Positions 7,020-14,847 of a DNA stretch of 64,000 nt are shown piece by piece; position 1 is the stretch's first letter; each line of letters begins with the position of its first letter. Origin of the DNA: Nocardia wallacei (GTDB lineage: Bacteria; Actinomycetota; Actinomycetes; Mycobacteriales; Mycobacteriaceae); the NCBI RefSeq assembly GCF_029869545.1, contig NZ_JARWQD010000379.1, forward strand, positions 1 to 64,000, given 5' to 3'. The translations under genes and the position numbers were made by a program. The notes below the pieces were generated by a model that saw only the letters and a program-made list of their open reading frames with translations, made no database searches and was not told the origin of the DNA.

Positions 7020-9104
7020 TTAGGCCATCCCCGAGTTGCCCCCATATGCATTCTGCCGGTCAACCGTTGCACCACGTCTTCGCTGCGCCAGCCAGCGCTG
7101 ATAAGTATCGTGACGGAACTGATACGACATACCGGTTACTCTGAGCAGACCCGCTTCGCAAGCCCAGTTGAGGAAGCGCTCGGGACGAGCTGGGAAGTCG
7201 CCCGTAATGCGGAAAACCAATAAAGCAATCGCATACTGCTCGGCCGCAATACCCGCAAACAAACCTCCCGTCATTCCGCCGCAAGACCCATACTGACTAT
7301 CAATCATAGAACCGAAAACAAGGCCAGTAAAAAATGGGATCAAGATTCCGCAAACCAGTCCGCCTGTGAGCCAATCAACGATCGCACCACCAATGGCAAT
7401 ACCTACACCGACGAATACCAGAACAGATATCGCCAGAAATAGAAATGTGCGAATCAGAAGTGCATTGAGATCGTCATGGATAGCGCGACGTTCGTCATGC
7501 CCCAGAATCAGCCGCTCATCGCTATTGGTACCGAATCCGCAAGTCAGACCGACTACCAGTGCTGTCGTAATCGCAAGTGCCGCACCGGCAGCAAATCGAT
7601 TGGGAATATCCGGGCCGGGGCCAGGCGGTATCAGGCTGGTTATAACGCCGGCCGCGAACATACCGAGCCCGATCACACATCCACTGGCCAGCCCTCTGCG
7701 CCATCGAGACCTCTGTGGAACTTTCCAGGCAAAGCGTACGGACAAACCATCACCCGGCTTACTCAGATAACCACCCCCGGGCCCAAATGCCAACCCACCC
7801 ACGAATCCAGCCAGGACAGCCGATACGAGATCTCCAGTAGCCATCCACCCGACGGTCCCGAAAACCAGGGCGCCAACCGTGCCGAAGATTGCTGTCCGCA
7901 AGGCACGACAACGCCGAGCACCGGCCAGGACCCAGATCTGATCGAGTGCCAATTCGGAACCGCCGCACCCCCGTTGCCGTTGATCCTCAAGATAGCAAGC
8001 AAGAGTCGTCAGCCATGCCTCGACATTCTCGACTGTGTATAGGGACGGGCGACTAGACTCGGGCGTACAACCGATTGCCGCGGGGATCAGAGTCTCGAAC
8101 AACAAGTCACAAATTTCGTCACCGTCGCGACACGTCGCCAACCGCTCAGCTGTGCGGTGACCTCCGTGACTCAGTGCCACCGACGCCAGACTGAGCAACC
8201 AGGGAGTCCGCAGCGTCGTGCCGAGAGGGCCCTCTGAATTCGCGGTCAGTTGATCGAGAACCGGGGACCAATCCGCCGCGGACAGCTCTCTCCTCTGACC
8301 TTTGAAATCCTCAAGATAGCTCCGAACGTCGTCCTTCGAAAGAGGCAGCAGAGCAACGGTTGGTGCACAATTCAATCCAATAGGCGATGTGCTACTCCAC
8401 AAATTGTTGACAACGGAAGTCCGACACACAACTATCACCGGCCGGTTAAGCCACCCGCCATCAGCGTTTAGACGCTCGAGAATAGCTCTTGCGCGGGCTG
8501 ACCCTGTCTCTTCCGTATCGGCCTCGTCCAGACCGTCGATTACTGGAAGAATTAGGTTGTACGAGATCAGCTCACTCGCGATTTTCTCATGTAGGCCATA
8601 ATCACGTTTCAATCGGTACGTCAACCACCTGACGAACGACTGACTACCGTCCCAACCATTTGCGTTGATTCGCACAGGAACCGACCACGTAGCTATTTCA
8701 GAATCTGTAGGTCTATTCCTGCATTTGAGTTGGTTCAGGATCAAGTAGATTGCGGTCACGGTCTTTCCAGCGCCGACATCGCCAAGTATCAGAAGCCGAT
8801 TCGCTCGCTGGTGTCGAAAGTAGGGGCCGAGACCTGACAGTGCATCCCGGGAATAGTGCCCCCGCGTTTGACCCGCATCGACAACGGTGAACTCGATGCG
8901 CGCGCAAGTGTTCAGTGCTCCACGCAACTGACCCAGTATTCTGTCTTCTCTTCGACCTACTTCATCTGCCAGTCTATCTGCACGCTGTCTTATAGCAGAA
9001 GGCGATGTATCCGGCCAGTACCTGCGTCGAAACCAGCCGCCGACCGGGCGTACCAACCTTCCAGCGGACCGTACTGCAGCTACCTCCAACTCCACAGGTC
9101 CCAT
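7020..9104 (-). CDS. NACHT-domain NTPase with membrane segments
   Basis: The P-loop GDVGAGKT (residues about 108-115) and the Walker B LPVIDGLDEAD (about 187-196) with an acidic cluster identify a NACHT-type STAND NTPase. The C-terminal third has repeated Gly/Ala/Ile-rich hydrophobic stretches, probably six to eight membrane helices, and ends with FRHDTYQRWLAQR, a motif often closing bacterial NACHT proteins. Bacterial NACHT proteins include anti-phage sensors, and membrane segments could be the effector. Codon use is visibly more A/T-rich than in rlmN or the FxsT-like gene, which suggests transfer. I chose the ATG at 9104; a GTG at 9203 would overlap rlmN by 26 bases. Confidence 0.8.
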   Translation of the reverse strand: MGPVELEVAAVRSAGRLVRPVGGWFRRRYWPDTSPSAIRQRADRLADEVGRREDRILGQLRGALNTCARIEFTVVDAGQTRGHYSRDALSGLGPYFRHQRANRLLILGDVGAGKTVTAIYLILNQLKCRNRPTDSEIATWSVPVRINANGWDGSQSFVRWLTYRLKRDYGLHEKIASELISYNLILPVIDGLDEADTEETGSARARAILERLNADGGWLNRPVIVVCRTSVVNNLWSSTSPIGLNCAPTVALLPLSKDDVRSYLEDFKGQRRELSAADWSPVLDQLTANSEGPLGTTLRTPWLLSLASVALSHGGHRTAERLATCRDGDEICDLLFETLIPAAIGCTPESSRPSLYTVENVEAWLTTLACYLEDQRQRGCGGSELALDQIWVLAGARRCRALRTAIFGTVGALVFGTVGWMATGDLVSAVLAGFVGGLAFGPGGGYLSKPGDGLSVRFAWKVPQRSRWRRGLASGCVIGLGMFAAGVITSLIPPGPGPDIPNRFAAGAALAITTALVVGLTCGFGTNSDERLILGHDERRAIHDDLNALLIRTFLFLAISVLVFVGVGIAIGGAIVDWLTGGLVCGILIPFFTGLVFGSMIDSQYGSCGGMTGGLFAGIAAEQYAIALLVFRITGDFPARPERFLNWACEAGLLRVTGMSYQFRHDTYQRWLAQRRRGATVDRQNAYGGNSGMA

Positions 9105-9177
9105 CCTGCCAGTGGGCGCCGGCCCACGGGGAGCGTCTGGTGATTCGAGCACATCGATCCGCGCGTCGGCTGAATCC

Positions 9178-10287
9178 CTAGCCCTCCGCGGCCAGCTGCC
9201 CACACGCTGCCGCGATTTCCTGCCCCCGCGTATCCCGCACCGTGCACGGCACGCCCTGGGCCTCTACCCGCCGGACGAACTCGCGTTCGACGGGTTTTGG
9301 GGAGGCGTCCCACTTCGAGCCCGGGGTCGGGTTCAGCGGGATCAGGTTGACGTGGACTCGGGAACCCAGGGCCTTGTGGAGCTTGGAGCCCAGCATGTCC
9401 GCGCGCCACGGGTGGTCGTTGATGTCGCGGATCAAGGCGTATTCGACGGAGACTCGGCGGCCTGTCTTGTCCGCGTAATATCTTGCGGCGTCGAGGACTT
9501 CCGATACCGGCCAGCGATTGTTGACCGGTACCAATGTGTCTCGCAGTTCGTCGTCCGGAGTATGCAGGGAGACAGCCAAAGTCACCGACAGGCCCTCGTC
9601 CGCCAGCTTGCGGATCGCGGGGGCGAGGCCGACCGTCGACACCACCACGTTGCGCTGCGAAATACCCAGGCCGTCCGGGGCGGGCGAGGTGATCCGCCGC
9701 ACGGCCGCGACCACGCGCTTGTAGTTGGCCAGCGGCTCGCCCATGCCCATGAAGACGATGTTGGACAGGCGGCCCGGGCCGCCCGCCACCTCGCCGTCGC
9801 GCAGCGCGGCCGCGGCGGCACGGACCTGGTCGACGATCTCCGCGGTGGACAGGTTGCGGTCGAGGCCGCCCTGGCCGGTCGCGCAGAACGGGCAGGCCAT
9901 GCCGCAGCCCGCCTGGCTGGAGATGCACAGCGTATTGCGGTCCGGGTAGCGCATCAGGACCGATTCCAGCAGGGTGCCGTCGCCCGCGCGCCACAGCGAC
10001 TTGCGGGTCGTGCCGTCGTCGCACACCACGTGCCGCACCTCGGTGAGCAGCGGCGGGAACAGCGCCTCGGCGACCTTGGCCCGCATCGGCGCCGGGAGGT
10101 CGGTCATCTGCTCCGGGTCGGCCTGCAGGCGCCCGTAGTACTGCCGCGCGATCTGGTCGGCCCGGAACTTGGGCAGGCCCAGCTCCTCGACCACCCGGCG
10201 CCGCTCGGCCGCATCGAGATCGGCGAGGTGGCGCGGCGGCATACCGCGACGCGGGGCATCGAAAACCAGCGGCAGGGGGGTTGTCAT
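9178..10287 (-). CDS. rlmN: 23S rRNA / tRNA adenine-C2 methyltransferase RlmN
   Basis: This is a radical SAM enzyme that methylates A2503 of 23S rRNA and A37 of some tRNAs. The iron-sulfur motif CGMACPFCATGQGG, the FMGMGEPLANY segment, SLHTPDDELRDTLVPVNN and the GxEIAAACGQL ending with its conserved Cys are all present. Its length of 369 residues is normal. In Mycobacteriales rlmN usually lies next to cdsA and frr; here about 12 kb of accessory genes separate it from cdsA. Confidence 0.95.
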   Translation of the reverse strand: MTTPLPLVFDAPRRGMPPRHLADLDAAERRRVVEELGLPKFRADQIARQYYGRLQADPEQMTDLPAPMRAKVAEALFPPLLTEVRHVVCDDGTTRKSLWRAGDGTLLESVLMRYPDRNTLCISSQAGCGMACPFCATGQGGLDRNLSTAEIVDQVRAAAAALRDGEVAGGPGRLSNIVFMGMGEPLANYKRVVAAVRRITSPAPDGLGISQRNVVVSTVGLAPAIRKLADEGLSVTLAVSLHTPDDELRDTLVPVNNRWPVSEVLDAARYYADKTGRRVSVEYALIRDINDHPWRADMLGSKLHKALGSRVHVNLIPLNPTPGSKWDASPKPVEREFVRRVEAQGVPCTVRDTRGQEIAAACGQLAAEG

Positions 10288-10347
10288 AACCGTTCCAGTG
10301 TCCCACCTCGGCGCGGCGGGATCGGCCCCGGGTGGACGAGGCCGTGG

Positions 10348-13300
10348 TCACATCGGCGGCGGCTCCACGTCACAGGTGCCGCGGACCCGGTCGAATGCCG
10401 CCCGGAACTCGGGATGCTCGCGGCCGAGCGCCGCGGCGTACCGGTCGAGCGCGTCGTACTCGAGCGCGTCGGCCTCGGAGATCCGGCCCAGGGCGCGCAG
10501 GTCGAGGCCGAGATTGATCGCGCACTGCAGGGTGTAGGGATGGTCCGGGCCGCGCACCCGGCGGGTGCGCTCCAGCACATCCGCCCCGAGTTCGGCGGCC
10601 TCGGCGATGCGGCCGAGCCCGGCGAGGTCGGAGGCCTCGCCGCTGCGCGCCGCCAGCGTGTAGGGATGGTCGGCGCCCAGGCGGACGGTGAACAGGTCGA
10701 CAGCCTCGCGGTCCCGCTCCAGGGCCTCCTCGTAGCGGCCGCGGACGCGCAGTGCGGCCGCGTGGTTGACCGCGCACGCCGCCGTGTACGGATGGTCGGG
10801 ACGCGCGGCCGCGCACAGCCGGTGGGCCTCGGCGGCGGTCGCGAGCGCGAGGCCCGCGTTGCCGGTGAGCCGGTAGTCGTTCGCGAGATTCGTTCGCGCC
10901 GCGACGGATTCGGGATGGTCGTCGCCGTACACCCGGACGTGGTCGATCAGCGTCGTCTGCTGCAGTTCCAGCGCCTCCCGGTGCCGCCCGGCCTTGCGGT
11001 AGGACACCGCCAGGTTCTTGCGGGCACGCAAGATGTTCTGCTGCAACGGATTCGGGAACAGCTCGCGGAACTCCGCCAGCACCCGCTCCTGCAGGGCCAC
11101 CGACGCCTCGTAAGCACCGAGTTCCCGGTGGTTGCGTGCGACGTTGTTCACGCAGTGCAGCCGCAGGATGGCGTCGTCGGCCAGCACCGGGTCGCTGCGG
11201 AAACGCTCGTAGTTGCCCGCGTCGAGATCCATCGCGTCCGGGAACCGGCCCATCATGCGATAGGACACCGCGAGATTGTGGGCGGCACGCAGCGTCTCGA
11301 TATTGTTGTCGCCCAGGCACTCCCGGGCCCAGGTATGGGACTGTTCGTTGAGTCCGACAGCTCCGGCCCAGTTCCCGGCCATCCGCATGCACGCGGCCAT
11401 CAGATCGCTGGACCAGACGTACTCCTCCGGGAAGCGGTCGCGGGTCTCCTCGACTCCGGAACGCGCCGCCGCTGCGGCATCGTGCGCCCGCGCCCAATCC
11501 CCCAGCTGCCACAGCGCATTGCCGGTGACGATCCGGATCCGGATCACGCGAATATCGTCGGCGCCCAGCAACTCCGACCAGGTCTCGGCGGCCTGCAGCC
11601 CCAGTCCCGCGGCCGCGGTCAGCTCGCCCTGCACCCGCAGCGCATCCACGACATTTCGGATCAGATCCGGCAGCTGGGCGCACGGGTCGCCGGGATCGGC
11701 GACCCTCCGGCAGGACAGCACCTCGATCTGCGCCAGCTGCTGCCACAGCCACAGGTACCGGTTCCACAGCCCCGGCACATCGGACCGCTGCGGGTCGGCG
11801 TCGCACAGCACGCGATGGGCGACATGCTGATTGTCCTCGGCGAGCTCACGGGGCAGGAATTCCCGGATACCGTGCCAGGGGATGGCGTGGATCTTCAGCG
11901 CCCGGCCGCCGTCGGTGAGCGGGTCGGCGCAGAGTTCGGCGACCGAATCCCGGGTCACCAGATCGAGCACCCGCTTGCGGCGCTGCTCGTTACCCAGGGC
12001 CTCGGCGAGACCCTCCGGCAGCCGCACCCCCGGCCGCCGTTCGCTGCCCGGCAGCTGGGATATCAACAGCGCCAACGGAATCGGCTGATCGGCGGCGAAG
12101 CATGTCAGCAGCCGCAGCAGGTGCCCGGCCGCCCAGGCGTCGGAGCCCACCGGCTCGTCGAGCAGCGGCCGCAGCGAATCGCCGATGATCGAGGTGGCCC
12201 GCTTGTACGCTCCCGGCTCGTCCTGCAGCAGCACGAACGGCTCGGACCGCACCCGCTCGAGCAACGTCTCGTCGACCGCGTCGGTACCCCGGGATCCGCG
12301 GTGCGCCAACGCGTTCAGCAGTACGGGGCTGCCGTCTACAGCGCTGCTGAACCGCGCCGCCAGCCCCTCCGGCAGGCCGTCGACGTGGCGCCGCAGGAAG
12401 CTCGAGCCCTCGTCGACGGTGAACATCGGCACCGGGACCGGACGCGGGGTGTCCCAGTCGGAGACCTTCGAGGTGAACAGCACGTGGCCCGGTCCGTCCC
12501 AGGGCACCATGTCCGACAGCCGCGCCGGTTTGCGCGGCAGCGGCAGCTCCTCGCCCGCCGTGCGGTAGTGGTCGGGCGTCACGTTGTCGTAGACGATCAG
12601 GTACCGCTTGTCGGACCGGCGCAGCGCCGCCACGACATCGTGGTGCCGGGTGCCGCGCGGCAGCGAGTCGGGCAGGCCGAGCGGCTCGGCCAGCTGCCCC
12701 AGTTCGGTGCGCATGACCGCGCCGTTCTCCCCCGAGATCCACGCGATGAGGTCGTACTGCGACCGGAACCGGTGCACATAGGCCGCGGCCAGCCAGGTCT
12801 TCCCGCTCCCCGCCACACCCGTCAGCACCGCCGCGCCGGAGGTATCGAGCTGGGCGCGGAGGCGGTCGAGTTCGCGGTCGCGGCCGTAGAACCAGGCCGG
12901 TTGATAGCGGGGCAGGCTCTTCGACTGGAAGCCGACGAACATCTCCTGGCGCGGGTACCGCACCGGCGTGCGCGCGGCCTGCCCCAGCCGCTCCCCCGCC
13001 GCGGCGGGATCGGCGCCCAATGCCTGCAACACCTTCGACCGCGCCTGTGCCTCGTCGGGCAGCAGCCGCAGGTCCACCGCGGCGATCCGGCCCGCCTCGG
13101 CCGGTACCTCGGCGGCCGTGCCGACGATGACCGCGAGCAGCCCGGCCGGGTCGGCACCCACCTTGTCCCAGTCCTCGGGCGCGAGCGCGGCGGCATGCAC
13201 GAAACTGCCGCTGACCACCAGGATCGCCGACCCGCCAGCGGCCGCGCCGGTGAGATCCGACTCCGCCGTGACCCGCCGGGTCCGGATGTCGAATCCGGCC

Positions 13301-13407
13301 GCGGCACCGATCTGCTGCAGCCACAGCGCCCAGACGGTGTCCTCGGGGGCGTGGACGATGTCGATCGGCTCGGTCATCGGGGTCGAATGCGGTGCACTGG
13401 GCGCCAC
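10348..13407 (-). CDS. FxsT-like STAND ATPase with TPR repeats
   Basis: The 1019-residue protein has an N-terminal TIR-like domain (about 10-125), an NB-ARC-type ATPase with P-loop GVAGSGKT (197-204) and KRYLIVYDNV as Walker B (about 265-275). A long TPR array follows, with repeated LGxDHPYTLxxxxNLAxxLR-type units from about residue 600 to the end. This matches the FxsT protein of the FxSxx-COOH peptide systems, thought to sense and signal in a conflict response. The GTG at 13407 has GGGAG at a good distance and lies four bases after the HExxH gene, so I prefer it to the ATG at 13377. It is the last gene of the operon. Confidence 0.85.
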   Translation of the reverse strand: MAPSAPHSTPMTEPIDIVHAPEDTVWALWLQQIGAAAGFDIRTRRVTAESDLTGAAAGGSAILVVSGSFVHAAALAPEDWDKVGADPAGLLAVIVGTAAEVPAEAGRIAAVDLRLLPDEAQARSKVLQALGADPAAAGERLGQAARTPVRYPRQEMFVGFQSKSLPRYQPAWFYGRDRELDRLRAQLDTSGAAVLTGVAGSGKTWLAAAYVHRFRSQYDLIAWISGENGAVMRTELGQLAEPLGLPDSLPRGTRHHDVVAALRRSDKRYLIVYDNVTPDHYRTAGEELPLPRKPARLSDMVPWDGPGHVLFTSKVSDWDTPRPVPVPMFTVDEGSSFLRRHVDGLPEGLAARFSSAVDGSPVLLNALAHRGSRGTDAVDETLLERVRSEPFVLLQDEPGAYKRATSIIGDSLRPLLDEPVGSDAWAAGHLLRLLTCFAADQPIPLALLISQLPGSERRPGVRLPEGLAEALGNEQRRKRVLDLVTRDSVAELCADPLTDGGRALKIHAIPWHGIREFLPRELAEDNQHVAHRVLCDADPQRSDVPGLWNRYLWLWQQLAQIEVLSCRRVADPGDPCAQLPDLIRNVVDALRVQGELTAAAGLGLQAAETWSELLGADDIRVIRIRIVTGNALWQLGDWARAHDAAAAARSGVEETRDRFPEEYVWSSDLMAACMRMAGNWAGAVGLNEQSHTWARECLGDNNIETLRAAHNLAVSYRMMGRFPDAMDLDAGNYERFRSDPVLADDAILRLHCVNNVARNHRELGAYEASVALQERVLAEFRELFPNPLQQNILRARKNLAVSYRKAGRHREALELQQTTLIDHVRVYGDDHPESVAARTNLANDYRLTGNAGLALATAAEAHRLCAAARPDHPYTAACAVNHAAALRVRGRYEEALERDREAVDLFTVRLGADHPYTLAARSGEASDLAGLGRIAEAAELGADVLERTRRVRGPDHPYTLQCAINLGLDLRALGRISEADALEYDALDRYAAALGREHPEFRAAFDRVRGTCDVEPPPM

Positions 13408-13411
13408 GTCG

Positions 13412-14686
13412 CTACTCCCATCGCGCTGTCGGGACGGCCGCGCGGCCGTCGGGATCCGCTACGGCGGCACGCCGCATCAGAGTCACGAAACGCCGACCGG
13501 CCCGGGTGAGCCGGTCGGATTCGAGCAGGGTGTCACACGCGGTGAGGGTCTGGTCCCGGACCTCGGTGGTATCGGGAACGGATGCGACGAGCCCGCGGTC
13601 GGCGAGCCGTCGCCACAGTCGCCCCACCGCCAGGTGCGCGTACACGCCTTGCAGCACCGCGCTGGTCGGCCGCGGCTCGCGGCGCCACGGAGAGGGCAGC
13701 ACGGCCGGCTCGTCGGTCGCGATGAGCGGCACGACCTCCATCAGCGCGCTCAACTTCGAATGCTGGAACTCGTGCAGCAGCCCGGTGGCCGCGGACACGG
13801 TGCCGGTGGGCAGCACCATCGCGGCGGCACCGAAGGAGTCCACCAGCGTCGAGGTGCGGAACGGGCAGGTCTCCCGCGAACGCGGCAGGACCGCCCGGAA
13901 GCCCTGTGCCAGTGGGGCGGCCAGTTCGGGAACCGCGGCGTGCAACAGCCGCACGGACTCGTCGAACAACCGCTGCCAGGTCCGGAATTCGGTGTCGCTC
14001 CAGGGTTCCCAGCGCAGCCCGGGGTGCGCGGGCGCGATATCCGGCCAGGCCGACGGCGTCGGCGGCAGGTCGTCGAACTCGATGCTCACGGCTCCTGCCG
14101 GTGACCGCGCGGTCAGCCAGCGCAGCGCCGTCCATCGGCGGCCCGCCAGTATCGGCCCGGCCGTGCCGCGATGGCTCACCCGCGCGGTGGCCTGCGCCGG
14201 TCCGGTCCAGCAGCCCAGGCCCGGCAGCACCACGGCGTCGCCGACCTGGGGCACCTCGAGGTCGAAGTCGATGCGGGCCCGCATCGCCGCGGCGGCCGCG
14301 AACGACGCCAGATGCGTGACCGGCGGCTGCTCGCCGGTGCTCTCCCCGTCGTCGAGCCCGGCCGCGCACACCGCCACCCAGGCGCCGAATCGCGGATGCT
14401 GCACCGTATTTCGCGCCACGGCCGGATTCTTCCGCTGCACCGCGACGAGGGTCTCGAAGCCCGCCCGCACGATCCGGCGCTGCGGATCGTCGTACTCACC
14501 GCGCACTACGGCCGCCAAGAAGGCGAGGTTGCGGCTGGCCCTGGCGCGCTCCAGCAGCGCCACTGTCCCCGGCTCGTCGGCGAGGACGGCCAGCGCGTCG
14601 ATATCGGCATCGGGAACCGTCACCACATCCGCCCCCGCGCCACGCCCCGTCCCCGACACCATGGCTGCCTCCGCCGCGGCGCTCAC
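13412..14686 (-). CDS. HExxH-type peptide beta-hydroxylase
   Basis: The 424-residue protein contains LLHEFQHSKL (HEFQH at 305-309) followed by PWRREPRPTSAVLQGVYAH, the signature of the family now named aKG-HExxH-type peptide beta-hydroxylase. Family members are iron/2-oxoglutarate enzymes that hydroxylate side chains of small ribosomal peptides. The start is a GTG whose GTGA overlaps the TGA of the 54-residue peptide gene, so the peptide and the enzyme are translationally coupled. In many FxSxx systems this domain is fused to a radical SAM enzyme; here it stands alone and no radical SAM partner is present. Confidence 0.85.
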   Translation of the reverse strand: MSAAAEAAMVSGTGRGAGADVVTVPDADIDALAVLADEPGTVALLERARASRNLAFLAAVVRGEYDDPQRRIVRAGFETLVAVQRKNPAVARNTVQHPRFGAWVAVCAAGLDDGESTGEQPPVTHLASFAAAAAMRARIDFDLEVPQVGDAVVLPGLGCWTGPAQATARVSHRGTAGPILAGRRWTALRWLTARSPAGAVSIEFDDLPPTPSAWPDIAPAHPGLRWEPWSDTEFRTWQRLFDESVRLLHAAVPELAAPLAQGFRAVLPRSRETCPFRTSTLVDSFGAAAMVLPTGTVSAATGLLHEFQHSKLSALMEVVPLIATDEPAVLPSPWRREPRPTSAVLQGVYAHLAVGRLWRRLADRGLVASVPDTTEVRDQTLTACDTLLESDRLTRAGRRFVTLMRRAAVADPDGRAAVPTARWE

Positions 14687-14847
14687 GCGCCACCGGCGTT
14701 GTGGCCCGCGAAGATGATCCCCACCGAGGCGCGGCGGTGCAGCGCCGTGCGATACGCCTGCTCCACCTCGATCCGGTGCGCACCGAGCAGCTCGTCGAGC
14801 GGCAGGTCGGCCAGATCCGGTACGCCCCTTGCGGATTCGGGCTCCAT
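14683..14847 (-). CDS. FxsA-like small peptide ending IIFAGHNAGGA
   Basis: An ATG at 14847 with GGGAGGT six bases upstream starts a 54-residue peptide. It has an FxsA-like leader (VPDLADLPLDELLG, compare the DLSxLPLxEL pattern of FxSxx-COOH peptides) and the C-terminus SVGIIFAGHNAGGA. The FxSxx ending itself is absent. The stop overlaps the start of the HExxH hydroxylase gene, so it is the obvious substrate, with His49 and Asn50 of AGHN as plausible targets; the target residues are inference. It is in frame with the ClC gene upstream and no stop separates them, so it may also be made as the tail of that protein. Confidence 0.7.
   Translation of the reverse strand: MEPESARGVPDLADLPLDELLGAHRIEVEQAYRTALHRRASVGIIFAGHNAGGA

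Noticed and set aside
7759..8042. Short plus- and minus-strand ORFs inside the NACHT gene
   Set aside because: They are in other frames of a long, motif-bearing gene and lack ribosome binding sites.
9112..13509. A 1465-codon open frame on the plus strand
   Set aside because: It runs antisense to rlmN and the FxsT-like gene and gives an Arg/Gly/Pro/His-rich translation with no domain; long antisense frames are expected at this GC content.
14683..14847. A true FxSxx-COOH cyclophane peptide
   Set aside because: The C-terminus is AGHNAGGA, not FxSxx, and no radical SAM maturase is present; the only radical SAM gene nearby is rlmN.
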